Assembly: GCF_024129735.1 (NCBI RefSeq)
Contig: NZ_JAMXXK010000003.1
Span: 37,888-101,887, forward strand
Direction: 5' to 3'
From: Acinetobacter lwoffii
Lineage (GTDB): Bacteria; Pseudomonadota; Gammaproteobacteria; Pseudomonadales; Moraxellaceae
Length of the DNA stretch: 64,000 bases
The notes under the pieces are model-generated. The model was not told where the DNA came from and made no database searches. It saw nothing but the letters and a program-made list of their open reading frames with translations. Every line of letters starts with the position of its first letter. Position 1 is the first letter of the stretch. Position numbers and translations under genes: made by a program. Positions 18,901-27,035 of this stretch are shown here, piece by piece.

Positions 18901-20113
18901 CCTGCTGGCCTTGCAATGCTTCCGCCAATGTACGAATTTGCTGGGAAAAAGTGGTTTCACCCTGCTGCTGCAAGGTTTGTGGCAAACGGGTCTGCACACT
19001 TTGAATAATATGAAATTCCAGATAGGTCGTAAGCTGTTGCAGCTGCTCATCCAGATACTGTTTGACCTCACACAGCGCATCAATTGCCACGATCAGACTA
19101 TGTTGCAAAATCAGCTGCTGCTCTGCATCCGGACAGCTTTTGTTAAAGACCTGAGTGGTCGGCTGGAAATCGGTTTTCTTGCGGCGCAAATGGCACAGAT
19201 TCAGTAAAATCGGCTGCAATTCAGCATCAAAGAAACTCATGCCACCCTGATTTTTCAGGGCTGCGCTCCAGGTCATAAAGTTTTCACAAATTTCGGTTAA
19301 CTTGGTCAAAAAACTCTTGTGAAAATACTTCGGACTTTCCTGACAATAACGCCGCATGACGGCAAGATCATGCTCCTGAATACTCACTAATTGACTGATG
19401 CAGGCTTCCAATTTGTTCAGGTCACATTCAGCCAGTTCGATCTTGCGGAAATGCTGCTTGCTGAAATTCAGGGCATCACGCACCAGCCCGGTATAATGCT
19501 CCACCGGTTTCAGCAGATTTTGAACATACAGATGATTGACCATATATTGCGGCTGCTGCTGAATCCAGTCACGCAGCACATCATGAATCAGCTGCCGAAT
19601 ATACAGATCCTGATCTTCGGTCAGTTCTGCACGTTCAATCTTGCCACTTTCAAAGGCAAATTCACGTAACAGTTTCTGGCTAAAGCTGTCCAGGGTGCCG
19701 ACAAACAGTTCATCCAGCTGGTTTAGCACCAGACGTAAACGGCGACGGGCATAATCCAGCCGTGAACCATAATCTTTCAGTACCTGCTGAAATAAAGGAT
19801 CGGTTTCATTCTGGATTTTTGCTGCGATTTCAACTGAATTGAGCTGCTGATGACGCTGGATATAAGCCAGCGTTTCCTCGACGCGAAGCCGTACCCGGTT
19901 TTTCAGTTCAGCCGTGGCCTTACGGGTAAATGTCGTCGCAATCACCTGATGCGGATAATACTGGTCCAGAAAAATCCGCACCATCAGACTGGATAGCGTA
20001 TAGGTCTTGCCGGTGCCTGCCGAGGCTTCAATCCAGTGTAGGCCCCGAAACTTCATGTCCTGAATCGGATTGGTAGAAATGGCTGTTTGCGTCTGCTGCT
20101 TTAAGAAAGTCAT
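15989..20113 (-). CDS. recB: Exodeoxyribonuclease V beta subunit RecB
   Basis: 1374 residues, nearly 200 longer than E. coli RecB (1180). RecB supplies the 3'-5' helicase and the single nuclease of RecBCD. Walker A ASAGTGKT is at 30-37; the UvrD-type Asp-Glu-Phe-Gln-Asp-Thr box and the Ala-Ser-Lys-Gly-Leu-Glu-Phe motif are present. The C-terminal nuclease has D1261, D1274 and K1276 in the Gly-Ser-Ile-Asp ... Asp-Tyr-Lys-Ser pattern that corresponds to the E. coli catalytic residues. It starts 4 nt after the recC stop, so translation is probably coupled. All expected catalytic residues are there, so the extra length is insertions, not a fusion. Confidence 0.96.
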   Translation of the reverse strand: MTFLKQQTQTAISTNPIQDMKFRGLHWIEASAGTGKTYTLSSLMVRIFLDQYYPHQVIATTFTRKATAELKNRVRLRVEETLAYIQRHQQLNSVEIAAKIQNETDPLFQQVLKDYGSRLDYARRRLRLVLNQLDELFVGTLDSFSQKLLREFAFESGKIERAELTEDQDLYIRQLIHDVLRDWIQQQPQYMVNHLYVQNLLKPVEHYTGLVRDALNFSKQHFRKIELAECDLNKLEACISQLVSIQEHDLAVMRRYCQESPKYFHKSFLTKLTEICENFMTWSAALKNQGGMSFFDAELQPILLNLCHLRRKKTDFQPTTQVFNKSCPDAEQQLILQHSLIVAIDALCEVKQYLDEQLQQLTTYLEFHIIQSVQTRLPQTLQQQGETTFSQQIRTLAEALQGQQGQRFAQFVQARYPLILVDEFQDTNQDQDDLLAKIWRDANRVQSGCMIMVGDPKQAIYGFRGGDMLTYNKAHADVLHKQGREYTLMQNHRSVKPLVEVVDALFQRQMDFGEQVQYTLIQAGSRPHPDLVDMGRINPQPLRWIQLGESDLEADQVAWKIRALLNQSAQQQLYFQQQEHQQSLSADDIAVLGFGHFALEQVKQRLQRMGIPCYKESKQSVFASPIAQDVAAVLTAIMDPFNEAKVKRALLTRLLGFNLKKLIDLQSQSEGLSRYIADLDIIREMWFEKGFLTAWNYALNLFQVWTNLVASQSLDNERVVVNLRHLTEMLSQQSEYYQGAQKLYHWYLRQLQSPSGKDSEKERKLSGDHGVQLMTIHASKGLEFKVVFLLGVDAAFDVNKGNLNFSLSAPEQDNILEQSRVIAVNHKNLHEQAILQNAARNAAENHRLWYVALTRASHRVYAMLQDQNAQSDSGLAFWRGQGDQLFQHALSLVEPPLSQEPPRLVEQSNHHQVDMRAQPLPERQFYPRTKTSFTALSQHQLHGHILQDDLVTAYEQPDSAADEIHFTGLEEQPAAVPLDWIRLNFPKGTVAGTFLHSIFEHIDFQDSSYWNLEIRRRFKNTAPQIWQELKEKFEQAFHIRSVLEQAFSLHYQAAVVNLRTLFQATAQADFKAEELRHSMQRVLSSLNYKLLTGIRLHDQSKAYRQQWQQLFHSAQQLDRSGLLEFLGQFQVYFDGLEDDSFIQFFEQEVAQLTRSASTESLNVDSIFQTAFDGLLDEITEDILLNLMHDWVHDILATPIQVDFALAQLEAKQYLSEFPFYLSLTDAPLQIRQIHQLFLGHDIVMSDFNEAKSARYLTGSIDLVYFDGQRYHIADYKSNFLGPDQQHYSAEAIQQNMSQSSYWLQAALYLVALHRYLSANMQGYSITQHLGGATYLYLRGMNGQVQQGAYHWQPSLEFIEKLDQILGYFEQKKSA

Positions 20114-20117
20114 ACGG

Positions 20118-23100
20118 CTATTTCACCCATTCCAGATGTTGATGAATTGGTGCATACAGGCCATGGGCAAAATCATGACAGCAGTTTTGCAAGGCCAGAT
20201 CCGGATCCTGATCTTGCAAAATAAATTGCCAATCCTGATGCAAGACACTAGATTCATTCGAAGTCAATGGCTTAGCTGTTTTAGGACTATAACTGTTGTT
20301 CCAGGCTTCCAACAATTCCTGCATTTCCACAATGGTCATTTTACCCTGTTCATTCTCGGCCCACTGCCACTCTTTTTTCATCAGTAATTCTGCCGGCAAG
20401 ACCAGCGGCTGCTGTTGACCAATTTCCCAGGCCTTTAACCAGAGCTGCAAATACTCATGTGCCTTGCTCGAACTCAAGCCAGAAAACTTCAGGGTTTTAT
20501 TACTGAAAATGACAATGCGCTCCAGTTCTGGTGAGCGTGCATCGTCATTCAAGTAAGCCAGCCATAGCAGATACTCCAGCCAGATCTGGGCACGGCGTTT
20601 TTCCGAGGCCGAAGAGGATTGCATACTCAGCCAGTAGCTGCTGTGTGGAACCTGAGGCACGTTTATATGAATGATCAGTTCAGGACTGAACTGCAAGGAT
20701 TGCTGGGTAACTGGCGTCAGTTCTTTATCCAACTGCAGCAAACGTTCTTGTAACAGCTGCTGTTCCTGCTGGCTGCCCAGCCAGGTGGCTTGCTGAGTTT
20801 TGCCCACCGGCAAACGGTCCAGCATCAGGTTCGGCTCAATCTCCTGCTCTTGCTGCAACAGGAAATCCCGTACCTGATACTGTTCCAGTTTGTTCAATAA
20901 TAAGGGTTCCCGGGAACTCGGCAAATCGGCATAGCGAATCGTGGAAACCCCGACACTTTTCAGGAATAGACGTGCCGGGAAAATCATATCGCGGATCCAT
21001 TCATCACCTTTGAGTACCCGGATTTCTTTTTGTTCTAGTGCCGGATAATGTGCATTAATCCAGCTGCTGCGTTTGCCTTCGGCACTGCGGATATACTCTG
21101 CTACCGCAAACCACTGATCCTGATAACGTGGTGTCTGCATATCTGTAAATCCGGCCGGATCAAAAGGCTGCAAGGGATGTACATGATAAAGCTGCCGGAT
21201 ATGTTGAGCGACCGATAGACCATGAATATCCACCATCGGATCGACTTCGGCATCCGGCTGTTCAGACTGGCAGATCAGCGCGATATGCTGAACCAGTTCC
21301 TGCAAGGCAGTGGATGGATCACGAGCCTCACCATCCTCCAGATCAAAGCCATTATAGAACAGCCATAGATTTTCCTGTGCCAGCAGCAAGGCATCCAGAA
21401 AGGCGCCCTGCTCGTCATCCAGACGGGAACGGTCACCGAGTTGCGGCTTCAGGCTGCGCATCAGATCAAACGGAACCTGTTGATTACGGCTCGGAAATTT
21501 ACCGCTATCCAGATTCAGCATCACCACCAGTTTATAAGGCAATGGCCGGATCTGACCAATCTGGCTAAAAGTAATCTGTCCGGTCGGTTCGGCCTGATCC
21601 AGCTGCATCTCCAGGGTATTCTGAATTTCTTCCAGCACATAAGGCAGAGGCAGACTGAGTGCCACCAGTTCCTGACTGGCATGCGGATCATCCTGGTCAT
21701 GATAATCGGCCAAGGTCAGCATCCGCATTTGCTTGTCGATAATCTCGGCAACGGTTTTGAGCGATTCCACGCCAGCATCACGGAACTCGTTCAGATCGGC
21801 GCGCAGATATTCCAGCCAGGTTTTGACTGGCGTGCGCTGTCCGGTTTCATGCAAAGTCAGCCAGTCACGGCGCTCTACCAGATCCTGATAAATCCGGATC
21901 AGGGTGGATATCAAGGGAAAATCACTGGTCAGAACCTTGGCATAACTCAAGGTGTCCTGAAACAGGGTATGTTCAGGAATCGCCAGACCCAACGCCAGAC
22001 GGTCCAGCGCGAATTTAAAGCTAAACCGGTAATCCTCATCGCCTGCGCTCAGGCTTTGCTGTAAATGCTGCTGGTCCAGTCCACGTTTAAAGCCAGCATC
22101 TGTCAGCAACTGCAACATCCGTTCTACCTGACTATAGTCCAGACCATAATACTGCTGGGTCGCATTCAGGCTGAGCCAGTCGGCAAAGTCCTCAATACTG
22201 AAACGGCGACGTACCCACTGAATCCGGCCCAGTACCGCGCGCCAGGCATTGCTGACATCCAGACGCGACACCCCGGCAATCTGGATCGGTAAATACAGGT
22301 TATCTTTCTGCAGTCGTTTGCTGCCAATTTCACGCTCACGCGGTGGCGGGGCAAAGACACTGCGAATTGCCGGTTCGAGTTCTTTCAGACTTGGCGTCAG
22401 CACCAGAATATCACTAGGCTGACGCGGCACGTCATTCGTATCTTGAGCCAGCCAGTGAATCAGCTGTTCTTTAAGGACTTCCAGCTGACGTAATGAAGAA
22501 TGACAGACATGAATCTGTACCGAATCATCATCAGGGCTTAAAGCATATTGATGCTGCTCGGGCTCGAGCAAATACAGGATATCCGACTGGATTTTGGCCA
22601 GCAGCCTGTCCTGATATTCATCCACAAAGACATCGGCCCAGAGACCCTCTTCCCCCGAAGACAGTTTAGAGAGTAGAGAAAAATGATCCCGTGCCTGCTT
22701 GCCGAATCGGGTCAGGAGCGGATGCCGCGATTCCCGGTCTTCGGCATTAAAGTTCAGCTGCTTGATCCTGAAGTCTTTTATTTCCGCATCATTCGGTTTA
22801 CGTTGACGGGTCTTTTCAAAACGCTGAATAAAGCGCTCTTCCCGCTGCAAATCAAACCTGGCTTTCCAGTCCGGATCGACACTGTCGGCCCAGTATTCCT
22901 GCGAGGGGTTGAAGTGAAAAATATAGATATCAATGTATTGCCCCAGACGGCGTAAAAAATCCAGCTGGCTGGGTGGCAGTTCTAGCAGGCTAAATACCAC
23001 AATCTGGGCCGGTAGTCGTTTTAGAGCCTGGGCGCGGGTTTCTGCATTCTCCAGCCGCTCCCAATACAGGCGTTCAATCTCCAGGATTTTGGCATAGTCA

Positions 23101-23828
23101 TCCTGAAATACATGCTGCCACAACCAGCGTTGCCAGGCTTCCAGTTCACGCGCCTGAATCTTGACAAAATCCGCCACCTGCATCTCATGGCCATTTTCAT
23201 CTTTGGGGCTATAGATCATTTGCTCGATATCGAGCGCAATATCCTGCCCCCAGGACTCTAACCAGTTACTCGGACAACTACAGTTGTTTGGAGGACAGTT
23301 ACGCGCGCAATAACCGCGATAATCCATATAATGACTGAACAAACGCGACACCTGCTCGGCTACCCAGTACAGCATGCTCTGTTTTTTCAGCTGCTTCTCT
23401 GTACCCTGCTCCAGCCGGTCAGCACTGTCATAAATCCGCTTCACAATAGAATACAGCGGATGATCGACGTCTAAAGGAATCTGTTCAGGCAGAATACATT
23501 TACGCAATGCCTGAAACACGCGCCATTTGATGATAATGCGCGGAATATTGGCTTCACGGACCTGCTCCACTTCTTTAGGCGCATTCAATACCCATTGATA
23601 GGAAGTCCATTGAAAGGCGCGAATCCGGTGATGAAACTGGGTATTGGCGCTAATACCTTTTTTCTCGGCAATTTTCTGGGTCAGCCAAGTTTCTACTGCC
23701 GGAGATGGCACAATAAAGTGCCGGGTTTGTAACACCTCAAATGGATTCCGGGCAGTCTGGTTGACAATACGCAGCATACTATCCAAAAGCACATCAATAC
23801 GTTGACTCTGAATAACATGAATGGCCAT
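20118..23828 (-). CDS. recC: Exodeoxyribonuclease V gamma subunit RecC
   Basis: 1236 residues (E. coli 1122). RecC holds the complex together, splits the duplex and reads Chi in the 3' strand; it has a helicase-like fold without working motifs. The RecC N-terminal Ser-Gln-Arg block, the conserved Phe-Leu/Phe-Ser-Leu-Leu-Glu-Leu-Pro-Pro segment and the Gly-Lys-Phe-Pro-Ser motif are recognisable. First gene of the recC-recB-recD unit; no ptrA lies between recC and recB, unlike in E. coli. A minus-strand terminator at 23945-23968 isolates it from upstream transcription. Confidence 0.95.
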   Translation of the reverse strand: MAIHVIQSQRIDVLLDSMLRIVNQTARNPFEVLQTRHFIVPSPAVETWLTQKIAEKKGISANTQFHHRIRAFQWTSYQWVLNAPKEVEQVREANIPRIIIKWRVFQALRKCILPEQIPLDVDHPLYSIVKRIYDSADRLEQGTEKQLKKQSMLYWVAEQVSRLFSHYMDYRGYCARNCPPNNCSCPSNWLESWGQDIALDIEQMIYSPKDENGHEMQVADFVKIQARELEAWQRWLWQHVFQDDYAKILEIERLYWERLENAETRAQALKRLPAQIVVFSLLELPPSQLDFLRRLGQYIDIYIFHFNPSQEYWADSVDPDWKARFDLQREERFIQRFEKTRQRKPNDAEIKDFRIKQLNFNAEDRESRHPLLTRFGKQARDHFSLLSKLSSGEEGLWADVFVDEYQDRLLAKIQSDILYLLEPEQHQYALSPDDDSVQIHVCHSSLRQLEVLKEQLIHWLAQDTNDVPRQPSDILVLTPSLKELEPAIRSVFAPPPREREIGSKRLQKDNLYLPIQIAGVSRLDVSNAWRAVLGRIQWVRRRFSIEDFADWLSLNATQQYYGLDYSQVERMLQLLTDAGFKRGLDQQHLQQSLSAGDEDYRFSFKFALDRLALGLAIPEHTLFQDTLSYAKVLTSDFPLISTLIRIYQDLVERRDWLTLHETGQRTPVKTWLEYLRADLNEFRDAGVESLKTVAEIIDKQMRMLTLADYHDQDDPHASQELVALSLPLPYVLEEIQNTLEMQLDQAEPTGQITFSQIGQIRPLPYKLVVMLNLDSGKFPSRNQQVPFDLMRSLKPQLGDRSRLDDEQGAFLDALLLAQENLWLFYNGFDLEDGEARDPSTALQELVQHIALICQSEQPDAEVDPMVDIHGLSVAQHIRQLYHVHPLQPFDPAGFTDMQTPRYQDQWFAVAEYIRSAEGKRSSWINAHYPALEQKEIRVLKGDEWIRDMIFPARLFLKSVGVSTIRYADLPSSREPLLLNKLEQYQVRDFLLQQEQEIEPNLMLDRLPVGKTQQATWLGSQQEQQLLQERLLQLDKELTPVTQQSLQFSPELIIHINVPQVPHSSYWLSMQSSSASEKRRAQIWLEYLLWLAYLNDDARSPELERIVIFSNKTLKFSGLSSSKAHEYLQLWLKAWEIGQQQPLVLPAELLMKKEWQWAENEQGKMTIVEMQELLEAWNNSYSPKTAKPLTSNESSVLHQDWQFILQDQDPDLALQNCCHDFAHGLYAPIHQHLEWVK

Positions 23829-23944
23829 TGGTTCCCCTGAACTGCTGAATGTGGTTTTTACTACAAAACGATAAAGATTATTTACTATACATCCCGAGCG
23901 CTCTATGACACTTTAAAACCACACTTCAGTCGAAAAATTTCTTT

Positions 23945-23968
23945 GAAAAAAGCATCTTAAAGATGCTT
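23945..23968 (-). terminator. Minus-strand terminator between the DUF697-like gene and recC
   Basis: AAGCATC / GATGCTT stem around TTAAA; the minus strand then has six T, the plus strand none. It lies in the 5' leader of the plus-strand gene at 24006 and 117 nt upstream of recC, so it would stop minus-strand RNA coming from the polyphosphate gene. Confidence 0.75.
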
Positions 23969-24005
23969 GAATAGAAAAAAACAACATAGAGCTTAGGTAG
24001 TGCCC

Positions 24006-24506
24006 ATGAAATTAGATAAAATTCCTGAACGTCTCGATCCGAGCCTAGATTTAGAACAAATCCGCGACGAATGCCTGGAACTCACCAAAAAACGCGCCTA
24101 TTATTCTGCCGGTGCTGCGGTTATTCCAGTGCCGTTTATGGACGTGGTCATTGATATAGGTATCTTGTCGCAATTGATTCCCGAGATCAATGCCCGCTTC
24201 GGCCTGGCGCCTGACCAGATCAGTGTCTATGATCCAAAAACCCGTCAGATTCACTGGCAAGAGCTGCGTAAACGTGGCGTAGAATTTTCCGGTCTGGTGG
24301 TCGCACGTACGGCAGTTAAAAAATCTTTGAACAATGTTGCAGCGAAAGTGATGATAAAGCAAGTCACAAAATTCATTCCGCTGGGTGGTCAGCTGGTGGC
24401 CGCAAGTCTGGGTTATTTTGTCATGAAAAAAATTGCCGATGCTCATGTGCAAGACTGCTATCGCACCGCTAAAAGTATTCAGCAAAAACAGGTCGCCCAA
24501 GGTTAA
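24006..24506 (+). CDS. DUF697-like protein of unknown function
   Basis: 166 residues. Not a characterised gene. A helical N-terminus is followed by an Ala/Ile/Pro-rich segment (about 34-62) of the kind found in DUF697 domains at the C-terminus of some GTPases, including Ala-Gly-Ala-Ala-Val-Ile-Pro-Val-Pro. A second hydrophobic stretch is near 137-157, so membrane association is likely. No GTP-binding motifs are present. ATG 24006 is preferred over the GTG at 24000 because AGG at 23995-23997 is well placed for it. It converges on the polyphosphate:AMP phosphotransferase gene. Function is not inferred. Confidence 0.7.
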   Translation: MKLDKIPERLDPSLDLEQIRDECLELTKKRAYYSAGAAVIPVPFMDVVIDIGILSQLIPEINARFGLAPDQISVYDPKTRQIHWQELRKRGVEFSGLVVARTAVKKSLNNVAAKVMIKQVTKFIPLGGQLVAASLGYFVMKKIADAHVQDCYRTAKSIQQKQVAQG

Positions 24507-24548
24507 TCCTGTTTAAGCTAAATATTTTTAAACTGTTTAAAATTCTCT

Positions 24549-24580
24549 ACTTCAGGCAGATTATTCTGCCTGAAGTTGTT
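24549..24580 (+). terminator. Terminator of the DUF697-like gene, overlapping the end of the facing gene
   Basis: Perfect 12-bp stem ACTTCAGGCAGA / TCTGCCTGAAGT with loop TTAT, then TGTTTT on the plus strand. The loop contains the stop codon of the minus-strand phosphotransferase gene (24561-24563). Confidence 0.7.
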
Positions 24581-25979
24581 TTAAAATAGCCTTTAGTACT
24601 TCGACCCGTGCGGTATGTTTATCATCAGACGCGATAATGTGCCAAGGCGCTTCCTCAGTCGAAGTATGTTCAAACATATCGGCTGCCGCTTTCAGATAAT
24701 CATCCCAGCGTTCCCGGTTACGCCAGTCTTCTTCAGTAATTTTAAAACGCTTATGTGGTGTATCTTCACGCGCCTTGAACCGTGCTGCCTGTTCCTCTTT
24801 AGAAATGGCCAGCCAGATTTTCACAATCACCGTTTGATGCTTGACCAGGCTCTGTTCAAAACGGTTAATTTCCGCATAAGCTCGCTGCCATTCTACCGGA
24901 CTGGAAAACCCTTCTACCCGTTCTACCAATACCCGACCATACCAGGAACGGTCAAAAATGCAGATATCATCATCGGTTTGCAGCTTGGTCCAGAAGCGCC
25001 ATAAATAAGGACGGCTCAGCTCATATTTTTCTGGTGCGGCAATGGTATGAATTTCATATTCACGTGGATCCAGTTTTTTGACAATCCGCTTGATCGCGCC
25101 GCCCTTGCCAGCAGCATCCATGCCCTCAAACAGAATTACCACATTACGCGAATCGGAACGCATGGCTTTGGCGACCTTCGCGGTTAATTTTTTTAGTTCC
25201 GGTTTGTAATCTTCTGGCTGGGCTTGAGTCTTGGAAGGATGTTTTAACTGCTCGGGAATCTTGGCCTGTTTCCATCTTCCCTTGGCTCTGGCGGGATGAT
25301 CCGGACAATGTTTCAAGGCACTCAGGATATACTGGGCAAATTGCTGGTCGCGCTGCTGCTCATCTTCGCCATCAATAATGAACCAGTCCTCGGTAAAGCG
25401 CTGACGCAGGCGCTGCAAGGTGTCATATTCTTTGCGATTGCGCCAGTCCAGACCATGCAGTTGATGCCAGTGAGTTTCAATCGGATCCATGGCATCCAGA
25501 CGTTTTTGCAAGACTTTCCAGGACAGGTCAAACCAGACCTTGATCACATCGACATGGTTATTTTTCAGGTCCTGTTCAAAGGCCTGCATCTCTTGCAGAT
25601 ATTCATCAAACTGTGCATCACTCAGCGGGCTTTCAGCTTGCATGGCACTGCCAAGCAGATCACTGTACCAGTTACCAAACAGCACCATGATCTGGCCTTC
25701 GGCAGGAATAAAACGTGCATAAGGTTGCCACAAGGTCTGCTTCGGGCCGGCTAGCTGAGGCTTATCGGCTTTCACACGCAAATAGCGCGGATCGACCCAT
25801 TCACGTAACTGTTTAACCGCTTCACCCTTGCCGGCCAGCTCAATGCCATTCACCAGAATCACCAGACTTTTGGCATTTTTCTGGCCCCGGGTCTTTTTTA
25901 AATTATATTGGGCATCAATCAGCTCGACAGACAGCTGATCTTCATCCATTAACTGAAATTGTGGTTGTTCCATACGCAT
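24561..25979 (-). CDS. pap: Polyphosphate:AMP phosphotransferase (PAP, two-domain PPK2)
   Basis: 472 residues. PAP moves phosphate from polyphosphate to AMP (and some other nucleoside monophosphates), giving ADP; the enzyme was characterised in Acinetobacter johnsonii. Two PPK2 domains are seen (about 25-240 and 255-470), each with its own Walker A (Gly-Ile-Glu-Leu-Ala-Gly-Lys-Gly near 50 and Gly-Met-Asp-Ala-Ala-Gly-Lys-Gly near 287). The second has the Asp-Arg-Ser-Trp-Tyr-Gly-Arg lid motif; the first has Phe-Gly-Asn-Trp-Tyr-Ser in its place, as in class II PPK2. ATG 25979 with AGGG upstream is chosen over an upstream TTG (25985). No own minus-strand terminator is seen at its end. Confidence 0.93.
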   Translation of the reverse strand: MRMEQPQFQLMDEDQLSVELIDAQYNLKKTRGQKNAKSLVILVNGIELAGKGEAVKQLREWVDPRYLRVKADKPQLAGPKQTLWQPYARFIPAEGQIMVLFGNWYSDLLGSAMQAESPLSDAQFDEYLQEMQAFEQDLKNNHVDVIKVWFDLSWKVLQKRLDAMDPIETHWHQLHGLDWRNRKEYDTLQRLRQRFTEDWFIIDGEDEQQRDQQFAQYILSALKHCPDHPARAKGRWKQAKIPEQLKHPSKTQAQPEDYKPELKKLTAKVAKAMRSDSRNVVILFEGMDAAGKGGAIKRIVKKLDPREYEIHTIAAPEKYELSRPYLWRFWTKLQTDDDICIFDRSWYGRVLVERVEGFSSPVEWQRAYAEINRFEQSLVKHQTVIVKIWLAISKEEQAARFKAREDTPHKRFKITEEDWRNRERWDDYLKAAADMFEHTSTEEAPWHIIASDDKHTARVEVLKAILKQLQAE

Positions 25980-26184
25980 CTTCAACCCTGATCTTTTATT
26001 CTGTCTGCAGTATAGCGAGGAGTTTCAGCGCAAAAATAGCTCTGGCAACGTTTTTCACACGATTAAATTGGCTATTTAAACAACAGATTGACATACAAAT
26101 GCCCGATCTCTGTTCAATTTGTCATAGCAGGATTGTCCGGCAGCCTCTAAGATTCTTGCATCCTCCAATCATAATTGAAGCCTC

Positions 26185-26889
26185 ATGTCCAAACTTGCCG
26201 TACTCGATGATCTGTTAGCGCATTATTATCAACTGGCTTATCACACCCGGCCTGACATTTTAAGCCGTTTACAGGATGTGCAGGCCTGGCAGAAAGTCCG
26301 CATGCAGCGCACTCATCGCGCCCATTTTGCTGAAAAACAAAACCTGTTGATGTCCGAGTATTTCCTGAACCGTCTCTACGGCGGCGCTGACTTTGATGCG
26401 CTGGCAGAACAGATTGCCCGGCTGATGAAATATGCGCATAAAGCAGAAAAAGTTATTCCGGAAAATGCCATTAAAACCGGCACCTCAGGCGTAGAGCTGG
26501 CTATTCTGGCGGTACAACTGGATGAACAGGTCGCGATTCAGTTATTACAGGATTATCATCCACATGAACCGCTAACTGACGAGATGATGCGCCTGACCTA
26601 TTTGAAGCTGGATCAGGGTGAAGCACGCCTGAAACAGTTGGCTCTGCTGGATCAGCTCGGTATGAGTCTGGATAAATACATGCGTTCATTTGTGGTCTAT
26701 ACCGCCTTTAAAATGTGTAAGGGCGCGGCGAATAAATATAACTTTCAGGTAATGTATGAATTTATGCAGGATGGTTTTCTGGCCATGAAGCCACTCAAAT
26801 CGGCAGAAAAATTTGTACGCACGTTCACGGCAACCGAACGCCAGATTATCGAGAAAGTACATTCTGGCGATCCGCTACCATTTCAGTAA
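26185..26889 (+). CDS. FFLEELY-motif-like protein, function unknown
   Basis: 234 residues, mostly helical and soluble. The segment Glu-Tyr-Phe-Leu-Asn-Arg-Leu-Tyr-Gly near 56-64 matches the pattern after which FFLEELY-motif proteins are named, together with an upstream Gln-x-x-Arg-x-x-Arg-x-x-His block. No enzymatic motif, membrane segment or signal peptide is seen. It precedes ubiE by 146 nt on the same strand. The family name is from memory of the motif and should be checked; no function is claimed. Confidence 0.6.
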   Translation: MSKLAVLDDLLAHYYQLAYHTRPDILSRLQDVQAWQKVRMQRTHRAHFAEKQNLLMSEYFLNRLYGGADFDALAEQIARLMKYAHKAEKVIPENAIKTGTSGVELAILAVQLDEQVAIQLLQDYHPHEPLTDEMMRLTYLKLDQGEARLKQLALLDQLGMSLDKYMRSFVVYTAFKMCKGAANKYNFQVMYEFMQDGFLAMKPLKSAEKFVRTFTATERQIIEKVHSGDPLPFQ

Positions 26890-27035
26890 ATACCCGATGA
26901 GTATTTCTGCCAAGCGTGAATTTTTCTGTATATTATTCATAACAATTGCATCATGATTGCTGAATAAGCCTTTAGAATCTGTCATGATGCAGACAATGCA
27001 AGATTAACCCGATTGATATGTTAGGAGTGACTCCA

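Noticed and set aside
16025..23083. Long plus-strand frames opposite recB and recC
   Set aside because: Antisense shadows caused by low stop density in the recB/recC complementary frame.
23945..23968. Terminator for the plus-strand gene upstream
   Set aside because: No plus-strand T run follows and no plus-strand gene lies before it; it fits only minus-strand transcription.
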